Source: Flavobacteriales bacterium UBA6693
GTDB lineage: Bacteria > Bacteroidota > Bacteroidia > Flavobacteriales > Weeksellaceae
Direction of reading: 5' to 3'
Length of the DNA stretch: 11,175 nt
Assembly: GCA_002454815.1 (NCBI GenBank)
Contig: DKJL01000017.1
Coordinates: forward strand, 165,598 to 176,772
The notes below the pieces were generated by a model. It saw nothing but the letters and a program-made list of their open reading frames with translations. It was not told where the DNA came from and did no database searches. Of the stretch, positions 1 through 7,311 are shown one piece after another (positions within the stretch are counted from its first letter, which is position 1; each line of letters starts with the position of its first letter). The position numbers and the translations under genes were made by a program.

Positions 1-308
1 TTTTTTTTTTTTTGTTCTTTTTTTTGTTTTTTTGGTTGGCTTGTCTGAGGGTTTTTTCATACTTTTTAGTTTGGGTTGTTTTTTTTTTTTTTTTTTTTTC
101 GTTTGTAGAAATGCAATCATGATTTATCCGATTAACATAATGACACGTTGTGTCTGTTTAATTTTATTTGACCTCGCTCCGTGCGTTTCGTTAATAGTTG
201 TTTAATGCAATTATAAAAATGTAATAAATTGATATAAATATATGATGTTGCGTAATCCGTAAAAATAAGTATCTTTGGCGCTTTAAAATCCAAACATTTT
301 TTTTAACA
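1..308. other. T-rich low-complexity leader without a gene
   Basis: No convincing coding sequence is visible on either strand. The first 100 bases are almost pure T on this strand, with runs of 13, 8 and 7 T and an uninterrupted run of 21 T at 79-99. This could be a real slippage-prone tract or a low-quality contig edge. Bases 142-154 hold a small inverted repeat, GACAC-gtt-GTGTC, of unknown role. The last 60 bases hold the promoter of the gene that starts at 309. No RNA gene was recognised. Confidence 0.6.
248..277 (+). promoter_or_regulatory. Bacteroidota sigma-A-type promoter of the secreted protein gene
   Basis: A TTG at 248-250 is followed after 19 bases by TATCTTTG at 270-277, a full match to the Flavobacterium/Bacteroides -33 (TTG) and -7 (TAnnTTTG) pattern. 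The start codon lies 31 bases further on, giving a short A/T-rich leader. Confidence 0.7.
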
Positions 309-1781
309 ATGAAAAAACTTATATTACTGTATATGATGGCCTTTGCCGCTGTTTTGTTTCAGGCGCAGGTCGGTATTAATACGACAACACCCCACGCTTC
401 TGCTGCACTGGACATTCAGTACGGTGCAAATCCGAAAGGTTTGTTGGCGCCACGCATGACAACGGCGCAGCGTGTTGCGATCACTGCGCCGGCAGAAAGT
501 CTTTTGGTCTACGATACCGATTTAAAATCTTTTTATAATTACATCAACGGGGCGTGGCTGGAACTAGGGGCAAACACTTCGTCGCGACGGACGAACTACA
601 AGTTAGTTAAATCCGAAGCGGACCTCGCGACATTGCTTAATGGCGACAAATACGTTTTGAACTCCGCAACACTTTACGAAATAAACGGCACGGTGACGCT
701 TACTAAACCGATCGATCTGAATAATGCGTATGTTATGGGGGCTGATTCGGGAGACGATAAACTGGTTGCTACCGGCACAACAAATATTTTCGAAGGAAGC
801 ACCGGAGGAAGTATTAAAGGATTAACTCTGGTTTCTATGGGCGGGAAAGTTTTTAATCTTAAAGGTAATGCAGCGCAGAATTTAATATTCCGGGATTGTA
901 TTGTAGCAAACTCCGCATCTGTGGGTGAAGTCTCTAAGTTTGGAATGGTATTTATAAGTGTCGTGCAGTTTTCTAACAATACTAACGGCATTGTTTATGA
1001 CAATATTTCGCAATTACTTGTGAGCAACGCAGGCTGGTTTGGTGATAACAAGGGTACTTACGAAAAACTTACCGGCACATTTGGCTTGGTACAAAAGCAA
1101 GGCGGGTTTATGGATGTTCGAGGGGCGGCAGTTGGCTTTGATGTGTCTGGGAACCCAATAATAACCGGTGATGCGGTATTAGAGTCAGTAGTGTTCACTG
1201 GTGCTGTTACCGGCACTGGCAAATACGTGAACGGATATACAATCGGTTCTTTCGCTAACTATAATTTTACTAACGCGTGGAATGTTCGCTGTCCAGGAAT
1301 ACCAACAGAAACTGACAGTAACGCTTTTGGTGCCATCGGAACAGATTATGCTAAGGTGGGCCAGGGTTTTGCTTTTAATTGGTCCGGAACTACTACTGGA
1401 GGCGAAAGTAAAATTCTAGTTGCTGCCGCCAGCTCTAATGCTGAGGCAGACGTGCTAAGATTTGTAACTACAGCGAATTCGAAGTTAACATACGTAGGAA
1501 AGAAAAAAAGAAACTTTGAAATTTCTGGATCAATGTCTTACCAAGCTGCTTATGTCGGGATTTACCGTGCTTATGTCACTCTAGGTGGCGTCATTATTCC
1601 TAACACTGAATCTTTCGGTCGCGCGACTTCTGTTAATGACATTATCGTGTTTTCTCTTAATGGATTTACAAAAATGGCTACAAATCAATATATCGAAGTT
1701 TATATAGAGCGTTATTCATACACAACTGCAACTAGTCCTGGTTTGAATTTAGTTCCTAGCTTAACGCTTGTAGTAAAATAA
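309..1781 (+). CDS. secreted protein with tail-spike-like C-terminal jelly-roll
   Basis: A 490-residue exported protein of unknown function. Residues 1-20 form a Sec signal peptide (MKKLILLYMM..., cleavage near FQAQ-VGIN). The mature start VGINTTTPHASAALDI, followed by GLLAPRMTTAQR and VYDTDLKSFYNYINGAW (about 20-85), is a head module common in Bacteroidota exported and tail-fibre-like proteins. The middle (about 100-330) is rich in short G/N/V/T strands, as in a beta-helix. The last 110 residues (about TYVGKKKRNFEISGSMSYQ to SLTLVVK) have strand spacing like the TNF/C1q-type jelly-rolls of phage tail and receptor-binding proteins. No type IX secretion C-terminal domain is evident. The start is fixed by the signal peptide and upstream promoter. 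It is a single-gene unit ended by the hairpin at 1881. A cell-surface adhesin or a domesticated phage fibre are both possible; the domain reading is inference. Confidence 0.75.
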   Translation: MKKLILLYMMAFAAVLFQAQVGINTTTPHASAALDIQYGANPKGLLAPRMTTAQRVAITAPAESLLVYDTDLKSFYNYINGAWLELGANTSSRRTNYKLVKSEADLATLLNGDKYVLNSATLYEINGTVTLTKPIDLNNAYVMGADSGDDKLVATGTTNIFEGSTGGSIKGLTLVSMGGKVFNLKGNAAQNLIFRDCIVANSASVGEVSKFGMVFISVVQFSNNTNGIVYDNISQLLVSNAGWFGDNKGTYEKLTGTFGLVQKQGGFMDVRGAAVGFDVSGNPIITGDAVLESVVFTGAVTGTGKYVNGYTIGSFANYNFTNAWNVRCPGIPTETDSNAFGAIGTDYAKVGQGFAFNWSGTTTGGESKILVAAASSNAEADVLRFVTTANSKLTYVGKKKRNFEISGSMSYQAAYVGIYRAYVTLGGVIIPNTESFGRATSVNDIIVFSLNGFTKMATNQYIEVYIERYSYTTATSPGLNLVPSLTLVVK

Positions 1782-1880
1782 TTTACTGGACTAACGCGAA
1801 AATCGTCAGTAAACTATTATTTATACCGTGCGAAACTTAAAGGTCGCCAAACAGAATATATTTACTAATAATTTGACACA

Positions 1881-1911
1881 AAAACCTCCGTGATGAATAC
1901 GGAGGTTTTTT
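1881..1911. terminator. bidirectional intrinsic terminator
   Basis: A perfect 11-bp stem, AAAACCTCCGT (1881-1891) with ACGGAGGTTTT (1899-1909), encloses a 7-base loop and is followed by T residues. The A run at its left end supplies a T run on the other strand, so it can stop both the plus-strand gene ending at 1781 and the minus-strand gene ending at 1947. Confidence 0.9.
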
Positions 1912-1946
1912 GTTATTATGTTTTTCAAGTACAATAAGGGATAAGA

Positions 1947-2741
1947 TTACCGCACCGTCACCCTTCCTCCGCTGCTCTCTTTGCGCTCCGCGATCTGCAG
2001 ATTTCCGCGCTGAAAGATATTGATGCTGCCCGAAGAACTTGCCGCAGCAACGAGACGGTTTTGCAGCGCCAACTGTACGCTGCCGCTGCTCGAAGCTTTA
2101 ATCTCCGCGTTGTCGGCGATTACATCCGCCGCATTCAGGGTTCCCGAAGAACTTGCCGCAAGTACCGCGTTCTTTGTTTTTCCCGAAATAGTAATGTCGC
2201 CGGAAGACGAGGTTTTCCCGTCCAGATTTACAGCCCAAATTTTCCCTGAAAAAGACCCGGAACTCGAACACTTTATCGACAAGTCGTTGGCCTCCAGATT
2301 TCCGTTAATGGAGGCTGAGCTGGATGCTGAAACATTGACGCGGTCCTGCGTGAAAGTATCGCGGATATCGATGCGCGCGGAAGAACTGGCTTCCACGGCC
2401 GAGAAATCTTTGGCGTACACTTTTGCTGAAACGTTGCGCGCTGAAATGTTGAGGTTCGGCTTGAAATGAATATGCACTTTATCACCCGACTTTTCTACCA
2501 GCACATCGTCGATAATATCAGCAGGTGCCGTGATGACGACTTTCTCGCGATCCGCTTTAATGATTTCAGCACGGATGGACTGCGCCACGCGAATCTCATC
2601 GAAGTCGATCATGTGCTCCCGCGTGGTGGTGGGGCCGTTGCCTTCTTTTACAGTTAAGCCAAAAGGCAGATTAACGTCGGAGCTTACATTGCACGACATC
2701 ATCAGCGTGAGCGCCGCCGCGGCAGTCATCAGTGTTTTCAT
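1947..2741 (-). CDS. DUF2807 (GIN-domain) lipoprotein
   Basis: A 264-residue envelope lipoprotein. The N-terminus is a type II signal peptide with lipobox LMMSC and acylated Cys17. Residues about 44-250 match the pattern of the DUF2807/GIN 'putative auto-transporter adhesin head' family: an opening strand (FDEIRVAQSIRAEIIKADREKVVITAP) and then a repetitive ladder with SSS or SSSG turns at about 119, 140, 159, 178, 197, 217, 235 and 256. The 18-21 residue spacing fits one coil of a right-handed beta-helix. The family is abundant in Bacteroidota; its molecular function is not established, and surface adhesion or cell-envelope stress roles are only suggested. It diverges from the peptidase gene across a 58-base gap and shares the terminator at 1881. 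Part of the ladder is a recent DNA duplication (18-bp exact repeat, copies at 2029 and 2143). Confidence 0.88.
   Translation of the reverse strand: MKTLMTAAAALTLMMSCNVSSDVNLPFGLTVKEGNGPTTTREHMIDFDEIRVAQSIRAEIIKADREKVVITAPADIIDDVLVEKSGDKVHIHFKPNLNISARNVSAKVYAKDFSAVEASSSARIDIRDTFTQDRVNVSASSSASINGNLEANDLSIKCSSSGSFSGKIWAVNLDGKTSSSGDITISGKTKNAVLAASSSGTLNAADVIADNAEIKASSSGSVQLALQNRLVAAASSSGSINIFQRGNLQIAERKESSGGRVTVR
2029..2160. repeat. 18-bp direct repeat pair inside the DUF2807 ladder
   Basis: CCCGAAGAACTTGCCGCA occurs exactly at 2029-2046 and again at 2143-2160, a 114-base offset equal to 38 codons or two beta-helix coils. On the coding strand it encodes the recurring AASSSG turn. Exact identity suggests recent duplication or gene conversion within the coding repeat. 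Confidence 0.8.
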
Positions 2742-2769
2742 GGTCAGGTTTTATTTTAGTTAAATTTAA

Positions 2770-2777
2770 TATCTTTA
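2770..2777 (+). promoter_or_regulatory. candidate -7 element of the M3 peptidase gene
   Basis: TATCTTTA lies 22 bases before the start codon and differs from TAnnTTTG only in the last base. No TTG is found at the proper distance upstream, so this is a weak call. The same 58-base gap must also hold the promoter of the divergent lipoprotein gene; a TTG-N21-TAAATTTA arrangement on the minus strand is one possibility. Confidence 0.35.
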
Positions 2778-2799
2778 CTTTAATTATAACAATCCAAGA

Positions 2800-4938
2800 A
2801 TGAAAAATATTACTTCTGTATTTTTAATTTCAACCCTGGCGCTGAGTTCCGCCTGTTCTACTATGAAAACAACTGCTACCCCGACTGAAATTCAGGTACC
2901 CGCTGCGATGGCTGATAATCCTTTTTTAAAGAAAAGTACGCTGCAGTATCAGGCTCCTGAATTTGATAAAATCAAAAACGAACACTTCAAGCCGGCCTTC
3001 GATTATGGCATAAAAGTACAACTGGCGGAAATTGAGCAAATTGCCAACAATTCAGCGGCGCCAACTTTTGAAAATACTGTTTTGGCACTGGAGAACAGCG
3101 GGGAGGTTTTGCGGCGTGCGCAGAGCGTTTTTTATAATCTCACCAGCTCCAACACCAATCCTGCCATTCAAAAAATTCAGGAAGAATACGCACCGATCTT
3201 TGCCGGACTTTCGGATAAAATTTATCTGAATGATAAAATTTACGCCAGAATCAAAGCGTTGCCAACCGGTAATCTGGATGCTGAAGCGAAACGAATGGTG
3301 GAACTTTACCGCACCAACTTTGAAATCGCCGGTGCTGACCTTACCAAAGAAAACAAGAAAAAAGTAAAAAAAATTAACGAAGAACTGGCCACACTTTCCA
3401 CGCAGTTTTCCAATAAACTTCTGGACGCACGCAAGCACGGAGCGGTGTATTTTGCGGACGTGAAAGAGCTTGACGGCCTCAGCGCTGACGAGATTGCAGC
3501 AGCGGCAGCTGACGCCAAAGCAGCCGGCCATCCGACCGGATACTTATTAACATTACTGAACACGACGCAGCAGCCACTTCTACAGAATCTGAAAAACCGT
3601 GCGACGCGTGAAAAACTTTTCAAAGCCTCCTGGTACCGCGCAGAAAAAGGAAATGAGGACGACACGCGCAGCATCCTGGAAAAACAGGCGAGACTGCGGA
3701 TGGAGAAAGCGCATTTGCTGCACAAAAAATCTTTTGCTGAATGGAAACTGCAGGATCAAATGGCTAAAACACCGGAAAAAGCCATGGATTTGCTGGCCCA
3801 GCTTGCGACTCCTGCAGTAGCTGCAGCCAAGCGCGAAAGTGCTGAGATCCAAAAAGTGATCGATCAGCAGAAAGGTGGGTTTACCGTTGAACCTTGGGAC
3901 TGGAATTTCTACGCAGAGCAGGTAAGAAAAGCCAAATATGATTTGGATGAAAATGAAATCAAACCTTATTTCGAGGTAAAGACCGTGTTGGAAAAAGGGG
4001 TTTTCTACGCAGCGGAAAAATTCTACGGGATTACTTTTAAAGAAAGAAATGATTTGCCGGTGTATCATCCGGATGTGGTGGCGTATGAAGTGTTCGACCG
4101 CGATGGAAAATCGCTGGCGCTATATTATCTGGATTTCTATACGCGAAGCAACAAAAATGGCGGCGCCTGGATGAGCAATTTTGTAGATCAAAGCCATTTG
4201 TTGGGTCAAAAACCGGTGATTGTGAATGTCTTTAATTACCAAAAACCGGCGGAAGGAAAACCTTCGCTGATTTCTTACGATGACGTTTCTACGATGTTCC
4301 ACGAGTTCGGGCACACCCTGCACGGCCTGTTTGCCAATCAGCAGTATACATCAATCTCAGGAACGAGCGTGCCGCGTGACTTTGTAGAATTTCCGTCGCA
4401 AATCAATGAATTTTTTGCTTTGGAACCCGAAGTTCTGAAAAACTACGCCATCCACTATCAAACGAAAAAACCGATGCCGCAGGCTTTAGTGAATAAAATT
4501 AAAAATGCTGCTGCCTTTAATCAGGGATATTCTACGACGGAACTGGTTTCTGCCGCGACGATCGATATGAACTGGCACTCGGTAACGGACGCTTCGCAGC
4601 TGAAACCGACGCTGGAATTTGAGCGTGATGTACTGAATAAATACGGGTTTAACCTGAAAGAAGTTCCGCCAAGATATCACTCGCCTTATTTTGCACACAT
4701 CTGGGGCGGCGGTTATTCGGCTGGTTATTATGCTTATATGTGGAGCGATATGCTGAATGCTGACGCCTGGGACTGGATTTCTAACAACGGTGGAATGACG
4801 CGTGAAAATGGCGACCGCTTCCGGAAATACATTCTGTCTGTCGGAAATTCAATGGATCTTAATGAAGCTTTCAGAAACTTCACCGGCAGAAATCCGGATC
4901 TGAAACCTTTGCTGAGAAATAAAGGATTTATTAAATAA
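2800..4938 (+). CDS. dcp: M3 family metallopeptidase, peptidyl-dipeptidase Dcp-like lipoprotein
   Basis: A 712-residue zinc oligopeptidase of the thimet/Dcp (M3) family, expected to trim dipeptides or short peptides from the C-termini of oligopeptides in the envelope. Zinc ligands are visible: H501-E502-F-G-H505 in TMFHEFGHTLHGLF, and E530 in FVEFPSQINEFF. The spacing from H501 to E530 is 29, the same as in E. coli Dcp. The substrate-binding segment HIWGGGYSAGYYAYMWSDML is intact at 633-652. The N-terminus is a signal sequence ending LALSSAC, with Cys19 a probable lipidation site; the lipobox is imperfect (S at -3), so simple export is an alternative. The length fits Dcp (about 680) plus a signal. 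It is monocistronic, with a strong hairpin terminator 24 bases downstream. The family call is secure; the exact specificity is inferred. Confidence 0.93.
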   Translation: MKNITSVFLISTLALSSACSTMKTTATPTEIQVPAAMADNPFLKKSTLQYQAPEFDKIKNEHFKPAFDYGIKVQLAEIEQIANNSAAPTFENTVLALENSGEVLRRAQSVFYNLTSSNTNPAIQKIQEEYAPIFAGLSDKIYLNDKIYARIKALPTGNLDAEAKRMVELYRTNFEIAGADLTKENKKKVKKINEELATLSTQFSNKLLDARKHGAVYFADVKELDGLSADEIAAAAADAKAAGHPTGYLLTLLNTTQQPLLQNLKNRATREKLFKASWYRAEKGNEDDTRSILEKQARLRMEKAHLLHKKSFAEWKLQDQMAKTPEKAMDLLAQLATPAVAAAKRESAEIQKVIDQQKGGFTVEPWDWNFYAEQVRKAKYDLDENEIKPYFEVKTVLEKGVFYAAEKFYGITFKERNDLPVYHPDVVAYEVFDRDGKSLALYYLDFYTRSNKNGGAWMSNFVDQSHLLGQKPVIVNVFNYQKPAEGKPSLISYDDVSTMFHEFGHTLHGLFANQQYTSISGTSVPRDFVEFPSQINEFFALEPEVLKNYAIHYQTKKPMPQALVNKIKNAAAFNQGYSTTELVSAATIDMNWHSVTDASQLKPTLEFERDVLNKYGFNLKEVPPRYHSPYFAHIWGGGYSAGYYAYMWSDMLNADAWDWISNNGGMTRENGDRFRKYILSVGNSMDLNEAFRNFTGRNPDLKPLLRNKGFIK

Positions 4939-4962
4939 CCATCAGGCAATTATCTTTTTTAG

Positions 4963-4995
4963 AATCCGCTGCACCGAGGGTGTGGTGGATTTTTT
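4963..4995 (+). terminator. intrinsic terminator after the M3 peptidase gene
   Basis: A 13-bp stem, AATCCGCTGCACC (4963-4975) with GGTGTGGTGGATT (4979-4991), closes a GAG loop. It includes three G-T wobble pairs and runs into TTTTT. It lies 24 bases after the stop codon. Confidence 0.85.
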
Positions 4996-5095
4996 GTGGC
5001 AGAGATCTGCACTTTCTATATTTTTATTTTAAAAAATTTAGAAATGAACAGATGACGAAAGTTTAATTAACTTTAAACCTCAAAATCAGCGTGCT

Positions 5096-6139
5096 ATGAT
5101 CTGGAAAGCAAAATTCATCATCCACAATAAAATTGCGAGAATTGGGGTGACATTTGAGAAAAGCGACGAATTAATCCGGCAAATAAAAAAGATCGAAGAT
5201 GCACGCTGGGATCCGTCGGTGAAACGGTGGCACGTTCCGGACAATCCCGACAACAGGACCTATTTCAATATTGCAGAGAAAGGAAATACCGCGCTTTCGG
5301 CAGAAGGTCTGCGACACGTCGACCAATTTATCCGCTGGCTGGCAGCTAAAAGATACAGCGACAATACGATAAAGACGTACTCCGAGGCGTTGAGGTGCTT
5401 TTTTGCCTATTATCGTGACAAAAATGTTTGCGATATTACTAATGCCGATGTGTTGGATTTCAATAATGACTACATCCTGAAAAGGAAACTGTCTTCTTCC
5501 TACCAAAACCAGATTACCACAGCCATTAAACTGTATTTCCGTACGGTACGGGAAACTAAGATCGACGTGGAAAAAATAGAGCGGCCGAAGAAGACGAATT
5601 TATTGCCGAATGTTTTGAGCAAGGAAGAGGTGAAGGAAATCCTGGAGGCGCACCGAAATATAAAACATAAAACGATGCTGTGTTTAATTTACAGTTGCGG
5701 TTTGCGACGTAGCGAGCTGCTGCAACTGAAGCCGCAGGATATCGATTCGCGGCGGAATGTAGTGGTGATTCGGCAGGCGAAGGGGAGGAAAGACAGGATT
5801 GCGCCATTATCGGCGAAAATCCTGACTTTACTGCGCGAATATTATAAACAATACCGTCCAAAGATCTGGCTGTTCGAAGGGCAGGAGGATGGTATGCCAT
5901 ATTCTGAGCAAAGCCTGCAAAGTGTTTTTAAGACAGCATTAAAAAAGACAACAAATACGAAACCGGTAACATTGCACTGGTTGCGACACAGCTACGCGAC
6001 GCATCTGCTGGAAAGCGGGACGGATTTGCGCTACATTCAGGAGTTGCTGGGGCATAAAAGCAGCAGGACAACAGAGATATACACTCATGTGAGTACAAAA
6101 AATCTACAACAAATAAAGAGTCCTTTTGATGATTTGTAA
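5096..6139 (+). CDS. tyrosine recombinase with N-terminal extension, candidate cassette integrase
   Basis: A 347-residue site-specific DNA recombinase that cuts and rejoins DNA through a phosphotyrosine link. All catalytic residues are visible: R204 (CGLRRSEL), K229 (QAKGRKDR), H294 and R297 (HWLRH), H320 (LLGHKSS) and Y329 (TTEIYTH). Residues about 75-160 are the SAM-like core-binding domain (FIRWLAAKRYSDNTIKTYSEALRCF). Residues 1-60 (FIIHNKIARIGVTFEKSDELIRQIKKIEDARWDPSVKRWHVP, shown in part) form an extra module not found in plain XerC/D and somewhat like HARP-type domains. R204-to-H294 spacing is 90, close to E. coli XerD (96) and unlike IntI1 (131), so the IntI-specific insertion is absent. 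The C-terminus KSPFDDL recalls IntI and many Bacteroidota integrases. It lies 104 bases before the first cassette boundary and reads toward the cassettes. Its action on them is inferred from position only. Confidence 0.9.
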   Translation: MIWKAKFIIHNKIARIGVTFEKSDELIRQIKKIEDARWDPSVKRWHVPDNPDNRTYFNIAEKGNTALSAEGLRHVDQFIRWLAAKRYSDNTIKTYSEALRCFFAYYRDKNVCDITNADVLDFNNDYILKRKLSSSYQNQITTAIKLYFRTVRETKIDVEKIERPKKTNLLPNVLSKEEVKEILEAHRNIKHKTMLCLIYSCGLRRSELLQLKPQDIDSRRNVVVIRQAKGRKDRIAPLSAKILTLLREYYKQYRPKIWLFEGQEDGMPYSEQSLQSVFKTALKKTTNTKPVTLHWLRHSYATHLLESGTDLRYIQELLGHKSSRTTEIYTHVSTKNLQQIKSPFDDL

Positions 6140-6253
6140 TGATTTAATTATTAGCTTTAGCGGATAAATAAAGTATGACTCTTTCCATACCAATACGGCG
6201 GAATTTGGCCGCATTCATATGGATGAATTATACCTATAAGTAAGTTAGCAGAA
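6140..6253. other. candidate attI (primary insertion site) region
   Basis: This gap between the recombinase stop and the first cassette has no attC-like hairpin, as expected of an attI rather than of a cassette end. It ends in the core GTTAGCAGAA (6244-6253), where exchange would fall after the G at 6244. Three small inverted repeats lie in a row: GTATG/CATAC (6173-6190), GCGG/CCGC (6198-6212) and ATTCAT-atgg-ATGAAT (6213-6228). They could be recombinase-binding arms or chance. None has a T run, so they are not terminators. The attI reading is inference. Confidence 0.45.
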
Positions 6254-7197
6254 ATTTTCACAATCAAACTTTAAAAAATGAAATATACTTTATTCTTTCT
6301 GATAATATCCACTTTGAGTTTTTCGCAGAAATTTAGTTTTATTTACGAAACTAAATATAAAATGAATACCGAAAAACCAGATGATATTAATAGCGATACC
6401 ATGATTTTAGATTTAGAAGATAACATTTCGATTTTTAGAGAAAAGGAAGATAAAAAAACTGATTCCATAAAGTTAAATCAAGGCAATGGAATGTTTAAAA
6501 TGGGAGTTGAATACCAATTTTATACTAAGAAAGATTTAATGCAAAATAAAGTTTCAAAAGTGATAACTTATTTAGGAAATGACTATCTACTTCCAATTGA
6601 TGAAAAGTTGGATTGGAAAATTGCACCTGAACAAAAAATAATCGGAAAATATAGAACACAAAAAGCAGAAGTAAGTTATGGAGAGAGAAATTGGATTGCT
6701 TGGTTTACTACAGAATTACCTTTTAGCGATGGTCCATATATATTTCATGGTTTACCAGGGTTAATTATTTCAATAGAAGATTCAAACAATGATTATTCCT
6801 TCAACTTGATACAAGTAAAAAAAGGTACAAATCTATTTGATGCTCGAAGTAAAAACATTACAATCGATTGGAAGAAATATGAAACTTTAGGGCAATCATA
6901 TTATAACGACCCATACAATCTGAATGCTAAGATGGGAATGCGAGTTACAATGACCGATGCCAATGGAAACAAAATGGATATAAACGAAATGAGTAAAGAG
7001 TCACGAAAAAATATAGCAGAAAACGATAATCCACTAGAATTAAACCATAAAATTAACTATAAATAAAACTTCTGCTAACAACGGTTTTGCAATAGTGCGG
7101 GATTTTCGCAAGTTTAAAGATTTTAGATATTTTGAAGTTTAGTTTATAATTGTAAGATTTGTCATATTAAGCCGCACCATCGCAAAGCCGCAAAACG
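6245..7197 (+). mobile_element. integron-like gene cassette 1 (953 bp)
   Basis: The boundaries are defined by core sites G|TTAGCAG at 6244/6245 and G|TTAGCCG at 7197/7198. The cassette's own attC arm, TTCTGCTAAC (7070-7079), is an exact 10-base reverse complement of the left boundary GTTAGCAGAA (6244-6253). It matches the sequence at its right end only over GCTAAC/GTTAGC. This is the geometry produced when a circular cassette is opened at its core site. It holds one gene followed closely by the attC, in the orientation usual for integrons. Confidence 0.75.
6278..7066 (+). CDS. GLPGLI family exported protein
   Basis: A 262-residue protein with a short signal peptide (MKYTLFFLIISTLSFSQ, cleaved near SFS-QKF) and the family signature GLPGLI at residues 158-163 inside FHGLPGLIISIED. 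The strand-rich region before it (YRTQKAEVSYGERNWIAWFTTELPFSDGPYIFHG) is also typical. GLPGLI proteins (Porph_ging family) are common in Bacteroidota, probably periplasmic or surface-exposed; their function is not known, and some are encoded with TonB-dependent transport or peptidase genes. The start at 6278 is chosen because it gives the signal peptide. The gene fills cassette 1: its stop is three bases before the attC. I see no clear TAnnTTTG promoter within the cassette, so transcription may come from upstream. It is markedly more A/T-rich than the peptidase and recombinase genes. Confidence 0.88.
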   Translation: MKYTLFFLIISTLSFSQKFSFIYETKYKMNTEKPDDINSDTMILDLEDNISIFREKEDKKTDSIKLNQGNGMFKMGVEYQFYTKKDLMQNKVSKVITYLGNDYLLPIDEKLDWKIAPEQKIIGKYRTQKAEVSYGERNWIAWFTTELPFSDGPYIFHGLPGLIISIEDSNNDYSFNLIQVKKGTNLFDARSKNITIDWKKYETLGQSYYNDPYNLNAKMGMRVTMTDANGNKMDINEMSKESRKNIAENDNPLELNHKINYK

Positions 7198-7204
7198 TTA
7201 GCCG
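7070..7204. repeat. attC-like recombination site 1
   Basis: This 135-bp imperfect inverted repeat has outer arms GCTAAC (7074-7079) and GTTAGC (7197-7202). The inner stem is CGGTTTTGCAATAGTGCGG (7082-7100) against CCGCACCATCGCAAAGCCG (7172-7190). Unpaired AA (7080-7081) and CAAAAC (7191-7196) form an asymmetric loop between the two stems, where integron attC sites carry their unpaired central spacer. The stem has 16 Watson-Crick pairs. On the bottom strand two further positions are G-T wobbles and one is a mismatch; on the top strand the same positions give two A-C mismatches and one wobble, so the bottom strand folds better. The 71-base middle (7101-7171) is A/T-rich and unlike that of site 2. 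Its size is within the attC range. Confidence 0.8.
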
Positions 7205-7311
7205 TCACCCTAACCGACCAACGCGCAGACATCAACAGACCTACAAAAAACGGACTGACCAAGCCCAACCGCCACCGGAAAAAACGTGAGTGATTTTCTT
7301 CTATTTCTACC

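Noticed and set aside
2020..2763. Plus-strand open frames opposite the DUF2807 lipoprotein
   Set aside because: The lipobox and SSSG ladder on the minus strand explain the region; the plus-strand translations have no coherent features.
3052..4323. Long open frames on the minus strand opposite the M3 peptidase gene
   Set aside because: They overlap a conserved, intact enzyme gene, show no recognisable domains or start signals, and are the expected by-product of its G/C-rich codons.
5096..6139. Calling the recombinase a canonical integron integrase IntI
   Set aside because: The R-to-H and K-to-H spacings (90 and 65 residues) are those of XerC/D, and leave no room for the IntI-specific insertion. 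The link to the cassettes rests on position only.
6173..6228. Hairpins after the recombinase gene read as intrinsic terminators
   Set aside because: Stems are only 4-6 bp and none is followed by a T run.
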